Of a stretch of DNA of 64,000 nt, positions 8,509-17,159 are shown piece after piece (position 1 is the first letter of the stretch; each line of letters begins with the position of its first letter). The notes beneath the pieces are model-generated. The model made no database searches and had not been told where the DNA came from. It saw only the letters and a program-made list of their open reading frames with translations. The position numbers and the translations under genes are program-made. Source of the DNA: UBA9926 sp913064795 (lineage in GTDB: Bacteria; Pseudomonadota; Gammaproteobacteria; Pseudomonadales; Azotimanducaceae); the NCBI GenBank assembly GCA_045560765.1, contig JBJKZD010000009.1, forward strand, positions 620,001 through 684,000, in the 5' to 3' direction.

Positions 8509-9954
8509 ATGCACGTCGGAGTAACCTTTAGAATCGTTGGTCTGTTGCTCATGTTTTTTAGCGCGACCATGATCCCGCCCCTGTTTGTTTCGATGTTTTA
8601 CCAAGATGGTGCTCACCGTGTTTATATCGAAGCCGCTGCGATTATTTTTTCATCCGGCTTTGCTCTGCATTTATTGTTCAGACGGTTTCAGGAAGCACTA
8701 CGGACCAAAGACGGTTTCCTCGTTACGGTACTTTGCTACGTCGCCCTCGGCAGTTTTAGCGCACTGCCTTTCGCCAACAGCTCGGTCATTGGTTTGAGCA
8801 CCATCGACGCGCTGTTCGAGTCGTTTTCAGGTTTGACCACGACCGGGGCAACGGTCATTACGGGCATCGAAACCTTGCCCGAGTCACTCCGCTACTACCG
8901 TCAGCAACTGCAGTGGCTGGGTGGCATGGGGATCATTGTGCTTGCTGTGGCCATTCTGCCAATGCTTGGAATCGGGGGCATGCAGCTCTATCGGACTGAG
9001 GCACCCGGTCCAATTAAGGACAGCAAACTCACACCCAGGATTAAGCAAACGGCACTCGCTCTCTGGTCGATCTACCTCTTTCTCACCCTCGCTTGTTGTT
9101 TTTTCTACTGGGTTGCTGGCATGTCCTTTTTTCAGGCGGTCTGTCACAGCTTTTCAACCGTCGCCATTGGTGGGTTCTCTACTTTCGATGCGAGCCTTGG
9201 CCATTTCGACTCCCCTGCAATAGAAACTGTCGCAATCGTATTTATGCTGCTTTCAGCCATCAATTTCGCCCTTCATTTTTTCTGTTACCGGGACAAATCG
9301 CTGAAATTATATTGGCGAGATGAGGAGGTTCGCAGTTTTTTTATGCTGATCGTCATCGTGACTGGGGCGGTCACCATCGTACTGGCTCAGTCTAATGATG
9401 CGGCGTTACATAGTTTTCGGTTGGGGGCGTTTCACGTGGTCTCCATGCTGACCACAACGGGTTTCGTAACCGAAGACTTCTCACAGTGGCCAAACATCCT
9501 GCCCTATTTACTCATTTTCGGCGCTTTTGTTGGCGCCTGTGCAGGGTCAACCGGCGGTGGCCTCAAGGTCATTAGGGTACTCTTGATTTACAAGCAAGGT
9601 CTGCGGGAAATTCATCGCCTGATTCATCCCAATGCGATCTTTCCAATTAAAATCAGCCAGCGGGTCATGCGAGACAATGTGATGGAGGCGGTCTGGGGGT
9701 TTTGCGCCATCTATGTTTTTATCTTTGTGGTGCTACTTTTGATGCTACTGGGTGATGGCAACGACTTTTTAACGGCGTTCTCAGCGGTAGGAGCCTCGAT
9801 TAATAATTTGGGTCCAGGATTGGGGGAGGTCACGCACACTTATGCCGGGTTACCGGATCTTTCAAAAATCGCATTGATCTCTGGCATGGTGCTGGGACGA
9901 TTAGAGATCTTTACGGTCTTGGTATTGCTGACCAGCCTGTATTGGCGAAAATAA
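8509..9954 (+). CDS. trkH: Trk potassium uptake channel subunit TrkH
   Basis: Inner-membrane potassium channel protein of the SKT superfamily, 481 residues. Multiple hydrophobic helices alternate with filter loops that contain glycine, visible as SGLTTTGATV (first pore loop), STVAIGGFST, TTTGFVTEDF and the fourth near NNLGPG. It also carries CAGSTGGGLK, the loop near the gate of TrkH proteins. It sits 2 nt behind trkA and 3 nt ahead of a methyltransferase gene. Confidence 0.96.
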   Translation: MHVGVTFRIVGLLLMFFSATMIPPLFVSMFYQDGAHRVYIEAAAIIFSSGFALHLLFRRFQEALRTKDGFLVTVLCYVALGSFSALPFANSSVIGLSTIDALFESFSGLTTTGATVITGIETLPESLRYYRQQLQWLGGMGIIVLAVAILPMLGIGGMQLYRTEAPGPIKDSKLTPRIKQTALALWSIYLFLTLACCFFYWVAGMSFFQAVCHSFSTVAIGGFSTFDASLGHFDSPAIETVAIVFMLLSAINFALHFFCYRDKSLKLYWRDEEVRSFFMLIVIVTGAVTIVLAQSNDAALHSFRLGAFHVVSMLTTTGFVTEDFSQWPNILPYLLIFGAFVGACAGSTGGGLKVIRVLLIYKQGLREIHRLIHPNAIFPIKISQRVMRDNVMEAVWGFCAIYVFIFVVLLLMLLGDGNDFLTAFSAVGASINNLGPGLGEVTHTYAGLPDLSKIALISGMVLGRLEIFTVLVLLTSLYWRK

Positions 9955-9957
9955 ACC

Positions 9958-10551
9958 ATGGATCCATCCCTCGAACGCTGGAACAAGAAGTATCAAGAGA
10001 TAGCCCCTTTTCCTGAACCCAATCCTCGTCTAATCCAGAATCGATCATTGCTGCCCCCCAGGGGCACCGCACTCGATCTAGCCAGTGGCCTGGGCGCCGA
10101 TGCGCTTTATCTTGCCAAGTGCGGCTTCTCTGTAACGGCCTGGGATGGATCAGAAGTTGCTTTGCAGCGCATGCAAGAAGAGGCTCATCACCTTTCCCTG
10201 ACTGTTCAGTCAATCTGTGCGCCCATTGAAGCGGGCGCCCTTGAGGGGTATCAATTCGATCTGATCTATGTACACCGTTTTTTAGATCGAGCTCTATTTC
10301 CTGACCTCATCCAAGCCTTGAACCCACTGGGTTGTTTATTCTACGAAACGTTCACTGCCGAGGCTTTTGAACCCAAGGAAAAATCCCTAGGGCCCAAGAA
10401 CCCAAGTTATCTCCTTCAGGCCAACGAATTACTCGATCTTTGCCAGCCCTTACGCACCCGGTTATTCATGGATGGTCTGACGGCGAATCCTGAGGGGGGT
10501 TATATTCGAACTTCCAAATCACTGTTGATCGCAGAAAAAGGGCCGACTTAA
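9958..10551 (+). CDS. Class I SAM-dependent methyltransferase (TehB/UbiG-like), substrate unknown
   Basis: A 197-residue small methyltransferase. Motif I is visible as LDLASGLGADALYLA (about 39-53), followed by the acidic loop TAWDGSEVAL and a FDLIYVHRFLDR motif III-like segment. The N-terminal RWNKKYQE and overall size resemble the tellurite/thiopurine-type branch, but the substrate cannot be deduced. It is 3 nt behind trkH and converges on the acyltransferase gene, overlapping its 3' end by 4 nt. Confidence 0.8.
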   Translation: MDPSLERWNKKYQEIAPFPEPNPRLIQNRSLLPPRGTALDLASGLGADALYLAKCGFSVTAWDGSEVALQRMQEEAHHLSLTVQSICAPIEAGALEGYQFDLIYVHRFLDRALFPDLIQALNPLGCLFYETFTAEAFEPKEKSLGPKNPSYLLQANELLDLCQPLRTRLFMDGLTANPEGGYIRTSKSLLIAEKGPT

Positions 10552-11411
10552 TCGCTGGAGTAAACCTCATTCGCTCCCTCTGGTTGCTTTTTGAAGCGTT
10601 TATATTCCCATTGGTACTGGGCTGGAAACTGACGGACGAGATCCTCCAGCGCGTCGTTCAGGCCCCTGAGTCCCCTGAGCTCATCCTCAACCTCCAGCTC
10701 AGGTACTGCCGAATAATGCAAATCGAAAAGTCCTCGAGGGTTGCGAATCAGTGCAACAAGAATCGGAACTGCTCCCGTTTTAAGCGTCAAGCGATGTACG
10801 AGGCGATCAGTGTAGGCCGGGAATCCGAAAAATGGGATGAAAACCCCACTCTCTGGCACCTGGTCCGGCAACACCGCGACGTTACCCCCGGCGCTCAAAA
10901 CCTTAAAAAGTCGGACTAGACCGCGTGGGTTGGTCGGAACCATTTCGTTGCCATATCCCATCCGCACTTTTTCGATAATCGAAGCTAGCGCCCTTTGCTT
11001 GGGTGGTTTAAAGAGCGCGGTTAACTGAAATCCTTTTTGGGCAAAGACAGCATTGAAAAGTTCCCAGTTACCGATATGAGGCAGTAAAAGCAACGCCCCA
11101 CTACTTTTAGACAGCGCCTCGTCAATAACATCTTCGTTATAAACATTGTCGATCCATGTTAGTAAATGCTTACTATCTTTAGTCCAAACCCCTGGCGTCT
11201 CAAAAGCAGTCTGAGCGGTGGATATCAGGCTGTCACGCACTAATTGTTGGTGCTCGAGAGGAGATAGGTTGGGGAAACACAGCTTAATGTTTCGATCGCT
11301 GGTCCTCCGGCTCCGAGTTTTGCCATGGTATAGGATCAAACCCAGCAAACGACCGAGCCACTGAAGCCAAATCCTCGGTAACAAGCCCATACCCAGTATT
11401 AAATAGTACAC
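10548..11411 (-). CDS. Lipid A biosynthesis acyltransferase (LpxL/HtrB family)
   Basis: Adds a secondary acyl chain to lipid A at the inner membrane. The 287-residue protein has an N-terminal hydrophobic anchor (about 3-28), the HxxxxE catalytic motif as LLPHIGNWE (about 110-118), a glycine-rich NVAVLPDQ block and the C-terminal YQWEYKRFK signature. P. aeruginosa carries an HtrB homologue at the same place near gyrB/glyQS, so this is probably the orthologue. The acyl chain and position (LpxL, LpxM or other) cannot be told from sequence, so no symbol is given. Confidence 0.88.
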   Translation of the reverse strand: MYYLILGMGLLPRIWLQWLGRLLGLILYHGKTRSRRTSDRNIKLCFPNLSPLEHQQLVRDSLISTAQTAFETPGVWTKDSKHLLTWIDNVYNEDVIDEALSKSSGALLLLPHIGNWELFNAVFAQKGFQLTALFKPPKQRALASIIEKVRMGYGNEMVPTNPRGLVRLFKVLSAGGNVAVLPDQVPESGVFIPFFGFPAYTDRLVHRLTLKTGAVPILVALIRNPRGLFDLHYSAVPELEVEDELRGLRGLNDALEDLVRQFPAQYQWEYKRFKKQPEGANEVYSSD

Positions 11412-11538
11412 GTTCGTGCTATCCCACCGTGATCCTGTTCATCGCCGCATCATGCGGGTTCAACCCAGAAAATCCCAGCATAAATTGATGCTGCTGCAAT
11501 TCCTACCCAGGCGCGGGCACTGAGTTTTTAATCAAGTC

Positions 11539-11575
11539 GAAGGCTTGAATAGCCTTCAAACGAAAACCGGTTTTC
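11539..11575. repeat. Hairpin plus perfect palindrome upstream of glyQ
   Basis: GAAGGCT (11539-11545) and AGCCTTC (11551-11557) form a 7-bp stem with a 5-nt loop. Four bases later comes the perfect 14-bp palindrome GAAAACCGGTTTTC (11562-11575). Both lie about 110-180 bp upstream of the glyQ start. They could be an operator or a transcript structure; nothing shows which. Confidence 0.5.
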
Positions 11576-11684
11576 AATGCCGTTGTTAACTTGAAGCAGA
11601 ATAGGCCAGTAAAGCTCGGCGGGACCAGGCGCCGCTTTCAGTTTTGTCGCCTAACGAAAGCAGACGTTATCCTATCAGTTGCGC

Positions 11685-11690
11685 TATACT
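11685..11690 (+). promoter_or_regulatory. Possible -10 element of glyQS
   Basis: TATACT ends 29 nt ahead of the glyQ ATG, giving a leader of roughly 23 nt. The -35 region at optimal spacing is weak. Confidence 0.35.
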
Positions 11691-11719
11691 CGCTTTTTTT
11701 CGAGCGCCTAGCCTCCCAG

Positions 11720-12655
11720 ATGGCCAACGTAGATACTTTTCAAGACCTTATTTTAACGCTCCAGGAATTCTGGGCGGACAAAGGATGTGCCCTCATGCAG
11801 CCCTACGATATGGAAGTGGGCGCGGGTACCTTTCATCCGGCCACCTTCCTGAGAGCCATTGGGCCCGAGCAATGGTCTGCAGCCTATGTCCAGCCTTGCC
11901 GACGGCCAACCGATGGCCGTTATGGGGAAAATCCAAACCGATACCAGTACTACTATCAATTTCAAGTCGTCATGAAACCCAATCCCGAAAATTTTCAGGA
12001 ACTCTACCTTGAGTCACTGACCCATGTTGGGATCGACCCAAAAGCCCACGACATCCGCTTTGTTGAGGACAATTGGGAATCTCCGACACTCGGCGCTTGG
12101 GGCTTGGGCTGGGAAGTCTGGATGGATGGTATGGAAATCACACAATTTACCTACTTTCAGCAGGTTGCTGGGATTGAGTGTTTTCCGGTGATGGGAGAAA
12201 TCACGTACGGGCTAGAACGGTTATCGTTGTACCTTCAGGGCGCGGAGGACTTTCAGTCACTGATTTGGTCACGAGATCGTAACGGCAAGGTGCTAACTTA
12301 CGCTGATATTTTTCATCAGTATGAGGTTGAAATGTCAGCCTTCAATTTTGACTTGGCAGACATCCCCGGTCTGTTTCAACAGTTTGACTTTTTTGAATCA
12401 GAAGCCGAGCGATTCATCGCTCAGGCGCTTCCCCTACCCGCCTATGAATATGTTATGAAGGCGTCTCACTGTTTTAATCTGCTGGATTCCCGTTCAGCGA
12501 TCTCGGTAACTGAGCGGCAGCGATTTATCCTTCGGGTCAGAACCCTGGCAAGAGGGGTTGGTTCCGCTTATTTCGAATCCAGGCGTGCTGCGGGTTTCCC
12601 TCTCGCTTTGCCTGAGGATCGCGACTTTGTGCTCAAAGGCCTTGGTCATGAATAA
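11720..12655 (+). CDS. glyQ: Glycyl-tRNA synthetase alpha subunit
   Basis: Catalytic alpha chain of the heterotetrameric (alpha2-beta2) class II glycyl-tRNA synthetase. I start at the ATG at 11720 (MANVDTFQDLILTLQEFW), which matches the conserved N-terminus and gives 311 residues; an in-frame ATG 129 nt upstream would add a basic extension unlike the family. Visible blocks are PTDGRYGENPNR, DIRFVEDNWESPTLGAWGLGWE, and the C-terminal SVTERQRFILRVR. It overlaps glyS by 8 nt. Confidence 0.96.
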   Translation: MANVDTFQDLILTLQEFWADKGCALMQPYDMEVGAGTFHPATFLRAIGPEQWSAAYVQPCRRPTDGRYGENPNRYQYYYQFQVVMKPNPENFQELYLESLTHVGIDPKAHDIRFVEDNWESPTLGAWGLGWEVWMDGMEITQFTYFQQVAGIECFPVMGEITYGLERLSLYLQGAEDFQSLIWSRDRNGKVLTYADIFHQYEVEMSAFNFDLADIPGLFQQFDFFESEAERFIAQALPLPAYEYVMKASHCFNLLDSRSAISVTERQRFILRVRTLARGVGSAYFESRRAAGFPLALPEDRDFVLKGLGHE

Positions 12656-14699
12656 AGCCAGCTTGTTGGTTGAACTTGGGACCGAAGAACTACCCCCTAA
12701 ATCGCTCAAAACCCTTAAGGATGCGCTCGGTACGCTTCTCTCTAAAGCCTTGTTGGACCGACAATTTGAACACGGCAGGGTCACAACGTTTGGAACACCT
12801 CGCCGATTGAGCGTGCTGGTTGAAGCCTGCAGCGACACTCAACCCGAGCAATTCATTGAACGACGCGGGCCGAGCCTGAAGGCCGCCTATGGGGAGGATA
12901 ATCTCCCCACAAAGGCACTCCTGGGGTTTTTAAACGCTTGCGGGACAGATAATGCCGAAGACCTTGAACGCCTAGAAACTGAGAAGGGCGTCTGGCTGGT
13001 CTACCGGGCGCACCACCCAGGCGCAACCCTTGCCTCTGAGTTTCAGGCCGTACTCGATGAGGCGGTCAGCGGGTTGCCGATTGCCAAACGAATGCGCTGG
13101 GGCAATCTACGCTTGGAATTTGTCAGGCCCCTGCGCTGGTTAGTGGCCCTGCACGATAAAGACATCCTTGAGTGCTCGCTCTTTGGTCAACAAGCCGGCC
13201 GTACCAGTCAAGGACATCGGGCGCTCTACGATGAAGATCTCATCATTGAAAAGCCTGAAGACTACGTGGCCGCGTTACAGTCAGCCAACGTAATCGCCAG
13301 TTTTGAATCGCGGCGGGATCTGATCCAAACTCAACTTAACCAAGCCGCAGAATCCCGTGGCGGTGCCCTGACCAACGATCCAGAATTATTAGATGAAGTC
13401 ACTGCGCTCACTGAATGGCCTGTCGTACTTGGCGGTGAGTTTGATCCGAGTTTTCTTGAAGTGCCCGAAGAAGCATTGATCTCTGCGATGCGCGAGCACC
13501 AACGCTATTTTCATCTTCGTGGCCCACAGGATGCTTTGGAGCCCTGTTTTCTTACCGTTGCCAATCTCGAAAGTTCTGATCCCGACCTTATTATTAAGGG
13601 TAATGAGCGCGTTATCAGACCGAGACTTGCTGATGCCCAGTTTTTCTTTCGGCGGGATCTAAAACGGCCAATCCTCGACGCCGCCAGTCAACTCAATCAA
13701 GTCATCTTCCAAAATGAACTGGGCTCGTTTGGAGACAAAGCAAGCCGAATCGGCCAGCTGGCCAGCTTCATTGCGAATCAGATTGGTGAAGATGCACTTA
13801 CAGCAGAGCGGGCGGGTAGGCTCGCCAAGACGGACCTTGTTTCACAAATGGTGGGAGAATTTCCTGACCTCCAAGGGACGATGGGTCGCTATTATGCACT
13901 GGCTCAAGGCGAAGACGTCGTGATTGCAGACACCATTCGCGATCATTATTTACCTAGGTTTTCAGGAGACCGCCTACCGGACAACGCCATCGCTTGCGCC
14001 GTCGCCTTGGCAGATCGTATTGACACGTTGGTTGGCTTATTCGGCATTGGACAGCCGCCTACAGGCAGCAAGGATCCATTCGCCCTGCGAAGGCAAGCTC
14101 TGGCGATTGTTAGGATTTGCATTGATTATCCGATACAGATTTCCATGAACGAGACCTTAATGAAGTCCGCCGAGCTGCATGCAGGGGATTATCCAGTCGA
14201 GCCTGTACGAACCTATCTTCTAGATCGATTCGAGAACTTAATGGCCGATCAAGGCGTCGCACTGGATAATATTCGCGCTATTCGTGGTCGGTCAGGAGGG
14301 ATTGATGATCTCACTGCCGCTGCTGCTGATATCGCCTCAATTGCTGTCTTTCGAACGACGGAGGCTGGACTTAAGGTCATCAATACACAAAAACGGGTCA
14401 GAAATATTGTCGAAAAGTCTGATCAGTCCGCTACTGATGCGATCCAAACAGAACTTTTCAAAGAAGACGCTGAGTTTGCTTTGCTTAAAACCATTGAACG
14501 TCTTGATGCTGCATTAAGCGCCGACTTTCCAGAGCAACTCGCGTTAGTGAGTTCAAGCGCGGAGCCTGTTGTGAGTTATTTTGAATCGGTCATGGTGATG
14601 GACGACGATCCTCTCATTCGGGAGAATCGTTTGAATACGCTAAGGGCTCTCAATCAAGCCCTCACCCAGATCGCCGCATTCGATGCCCTGCAACAGTAG
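12648..14699 (+). CDS. glyS: Glycyl-tRNA synthetase beta subunit
   Basis: The beta chain, needed for tRNA recognition by the alpha2-beta2 enzyme. The start at 12648 gives MNKASLLVELGTEELPPK, the family N-terminus, and 683 residues. Visible landmarks are RMRWGNLRLEFVRPLRWLVAL, ISAMREHQRYFHL, an HD-like stretch at LVSQMVGEFPDLQGTMGRYYA, and DRIDTLVGLFGIGQPPTGSKDPFALRR. The C-terminal anticodon-binding-like domain ends near residue 683. It overlaps glyQ by 8 nt and converges on gyrB. Confidence 0.96.
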   Translation: MNKASLLVELGTEELPPKSLKTLKDALGTLLSKALLDRQFEHGRVTTFGTPRRLSVLVEACSDTQPEQFIERRGPSLKAAYGEDNLPTKALLGFLNACGTDNAEDLERLETEKGVWLVYRAHHPGATLASEFQAVLDEAVSGLPIAKRMRWGNLRLEFVRPLRWLVALHDKDILECSLFGQQAGRTSQGHRALYDEDLIIEKPEDYVAALQSANVIASFESRRDLIQTQLNQAAESRGGALTNDPELLDEVTALTEWPVVLGGEFDPSFLEVPEEALISAMREHQRYFHLRGPQDALEPCFLTVANLESSDPDLIIKGNERVIRPRLADAQFFFRRDLKRPILDAASQLNQVIFQNELGSFGDKASRIGQLASFIANQIGEDALTAERAGRLAKTDLVSQMVGEFPDLQGTMGRYYALAQGEDVVIADTIRDHYLPRFSGDRLPDNAIACAVALADRIDTLVGLFGIGQPPTGSKDPFALRRQALAIVRICIDYPIQISMNETLMKSAELHAGDYPVEPVRTYLLDRFENLMADQGVALDNIRAIRGRSGGIDDLTAAAADIASIAVFRTTEAGLKVINTQKRVRNIVEKSDQSATDAIQTELFKEDAEFALLKTIERLDAALSADFPEQLALVSSSAEPVVSYFESVMVMDDDPLIRENRLNTLRALNQALTQIAAFDALQQ

Positions 14700-14737
14700 T
14701 CCAGTGGCAGAAGCCAGCTGACCTTAAACAACAATGA

Positions 14738-17155
14738 CTAAACGTCTAGATTAGCGACCGCCATCGCGTTGGCCTCGATAAAGTCTCGCCTCGGCTCTAC
14801 ATTATCACCCATCAAAGTGTTAAAAATTTGATCCGAGGCGATGGCGTCTTCGATACTGACTCGCAACATCGTGCGATGCGAGGGATCCATGGTGGTTTCC
14901 CAAAGCTGATCCGCATTCATCTCTCCCAAACCTTTAAAGCGCTGACGAGATTGTCCTCGGGTTGCCTCTTTTTGTAACCATTCTAGCGCCTCGCTCAAGC
15001 GATGGATCACTTGGGTTCGCTCACCCTTGCCCACCAAACTCTCCTCTGGCACCAAATCACGCATCCGTTCACCAAACGTTGCAAACTCTCGATAGTCTGA
15101 CGATGCGAAGAAATCGTGGGTAAACCCATATTCTCGTCTAAATCCATGACTGATCTGAGTCACTTGGGGGTAAAACAGGTCTCGCTCAGTATCTTGTTCA
15201 CAGCGGATTTCATATTGGGTTTGGGCGTTCTGCAAGCTTGCGAGTTCCGCACCTAAATCATCAATGTAGGCCTTGACGAGATTTTCAGAGGCCATATCGT
15301 CCACCGAAAGTGGACTGACATAAACCAAACTTTTTAAAACATCCATTGGATAGAGGCGGTCTAAACGATGCATTTTATCTTGAATTGAGAAATATTCTTG
15401 GGCCAGCTGACCGAACGCTTCGCTGGCCATCGGCTGATCTTGCCCTGCTGGTGTCACATAAGCATCATCAAGCGAGAGCTCTAAGACATACTGATTTAGC
15501 TCCGCATCGTCTTTAATATACCGCTCCTGCCGGCCACGCTTAACCTTATACAACGGCGGCTGAGCGATCAAGACATGCCCTCGCTCTATTAATTCCGGCA
15601 TATGACGAAAAAAGAAGGTCAGCAACAAAGTCTTGATATGCGCCCCGTCCACATCAGCATCCGTCATAATAATAATTTTATGGTATCGCAACTTATCTGG
15701 ATCGAACTCTTGGCGGCCGATACCACACCCCAGCGCGGTGATTAGGGTACCGACTTCTGCAGAAGACAACATTTTATCAAATCGAGCTTTTTCTACATTT
15801 AAAATTTTGCCCTTCAGGGGTAAAATCGCTTGATACTTTCTATCGCGACCTTGCTTCGCCGATCCCCCAGCGGAATCTCCCTCGACCAGAAAAATTTCAG
15901 ACAGCGCCGGGTCTTTCTCCTGACAATCAGTAAGCTTTCCAGGAAGACCCGCGATATCAAGCGCTCCTTTCCGGCGAGTCATCTCACGCGCCTTACGTGC
16001 GGCCTCCCGCGCCCGCGCAGCATCAATCATTTTTTGAACAATTGATTTTGCTTCTTGGGGACTCTCTAAGAGAAAATCAGTGAACGCTTGCCCCATTTCC
16101 TGCTCGACGGCCGTCTTAACTTCCGAGGAAACCAGCTTATCTTTGGTCTGAGATGAAAATTTAGGATCTGGTACCTTGACCGAGATAATCGCTGTTAACC
16201 CTTCTCTAGCATCATCGCCCGTAGTGTTCACCTGGGCCTTCTTACCGAGTCCTTCTTTCTCAATATACGTGTTTAAGGATCGAGTCAAAGCCGTGCGGAA
16301 GCCCTGTAGATGCGTACCGCCGTCGCTCTGAGGAATGTTATTGGTATACGCTAGGAGCGTCTCTTGATAGGAATCATTCCATTGCAGCGCTACTTCCACG
16401 CCGATACCATCTTCACGATCCGCCTGAAAGTGGAAGATCTGGCCCAAAACCGCCTTGTTTTGATTGAGATACTCGACAAAAGAACGGACACCGCCTTCAT
16501 AACGGAACAACTCTGACCGGCCTGATCGCTCATCGGTCAGCTCAATGGCCACTCCCGAGTTCAAAAAAGAAAGCTCACGCAATCTTTTGGCTAAAATATC
16601 GTAGTGGAATTCAATATTAGAAAATGTCTCTTCGGAAGGCTTAAACCGGCATCGTGTGCCTGTTCTCTCGGTTTTTCCGATGACTTTTAATGGTTCTTGT
16701 GGTTCACCATGATGATAGATTTGCTCCCAGACCTCTCCATTACGCCAAATTGTGAGGGTCAACTCGGAAGACAGAGCATTAACCACAGAAACCCCAACCC
16801 CGTGTAAACCACCGGACACCTTATAATTACTGTCATCAAATTTGCCCCCCGCATGGAGTACAGTCATGATGACCTCGGCGGCGGATTTACCTTCACCTTC
16901 ATGAAAATCGGTGGGAATACCCCGACCATCGTCTGACACTGTGACAGATTGATCAGGGTGGATCATGACGCTGATTTTTGAGCAATGACCTTCTAAAGCC
17001 TCATCAATGGAGTTATCGACCAACTCCTGCACCATGTGATGCAGGCCGGTGCCGTCATCCGTGTCACCAATGTACATCCCAGGTCTTTTTCTGACCGCCT
17101 CAAGTCCTTTTAAGACCTTGATACTGCTGGAATCGTAATTCTGATCGTCCGTCAT
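14738..17155 (-). CDS. gyrB: DNA gyrase subunit B
   Basis: ATPase subunit of gyrase, which introduces negative supercoils. From the ATG at 17155 (RBS GGAGGG about 9 nt upstream) it is 805 residues, E. coli length. The GHKL ATPase domain shows VDNSIDEA, DDGRGIP and GGLHGVGVSVVNALS. The TOPRIM domain shows EGDSAGGSAKQGRDR, PLKGKILNVEKAR and DADVDGAHI. The C-terminus has QRFKGLGEMNADQLWETTM. It sits 4 nt behind recF in the dnaA-dnaN-dnaN-recF-gyrB order. Confidence 0.98.
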   Translation of the reverse strand: MTDDQNYDSSSIKVLKGLEAVRKRPGMYIGDTDDGTGLHHMVQELVDNSIDEALEGHCSKISVMIHPDQSVTVSDDGRGIPTDFHEGEGKSAAEVIMTVLHAGGKFDDSNYKVSGGLHGVGVSVVNALSSELTLTIWRNGEVWEQIYHHGEPQEPLKVIGKTERTGTRCRFKPSEETFSNIEFHYDILAKRLRELSFLNSGVAIELTDERSGRSELFRYEGGVRSFVEYLNQNKAVLGQIFHFQADREDGIGVEVALQWNDSYQETLLAYTNNIPQSDGGTHLQGFRTALTRSLNTYIEKEGLGKKAQVNTTGDDAREGLTAIISVKVPDPKFSSQTKDKLVSSEVKTAVEQEMGQAFTDFLLESPQEAKSIVQKMIDAARAREAARKAREMTRRKGALDIAGLPGKLTDCQEKDPALSEIFLVEGDSAGGSAKQGRDRKYQAILPLKGKILNVEKARFDKMLSSAEVGTLITALGCGIGRQEFDPDKLRYHKIIIMTDADVDGAHIKTLLLTFFFRHMPELIERGHVLIAQPPLYKVKRGRQERYIKDDAELNQYVLELSLDDAYVTPAGQDQPMASEAFGQLAQEYFSIQDKMHRLDRLYPMDVLKSLVYVSPLSVDDMASENLVKAYIDDLGAELASLQNAQTQYEIRCEQDTERDLFYPQVTQISHGFRREYGFTHDFFASSDYREFATFGERMRDLVPEESLVGKGERTQVIHRLSEALEWLQKEATRGQSRQRFKGLGEMNADQLWETTMDPSHRTMLRVSIEDAIASDQIFNTLMGDNVEPRRDFIEANAMAVANLDV

Positions 17156-17159
17156 ACTG

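Larger units (their letters stand above)
11412..11719. other. Intergenic region between acyltransferase gene and glyQ
   Basis: A 308-bp divergent spacer with no credible coding sequence. It holds a hairpin (11539-11557), an adjacent perfect palindrome (11562-11575) and a -10-like TATACT (11685-11690), all upstream of glyQ. Confidence 0.6.

Noticed and set aside
9429..9438. GTTTCACGTG half of a parS site inside trkH
   Set aside because: Only the left half and centre match; the right half is unrelated.
11456..11466. GGGTTCAACCC, resembling a tRNA T-arm
   Set aside because: No acceptor, D or anticodon arm can be placed around it.
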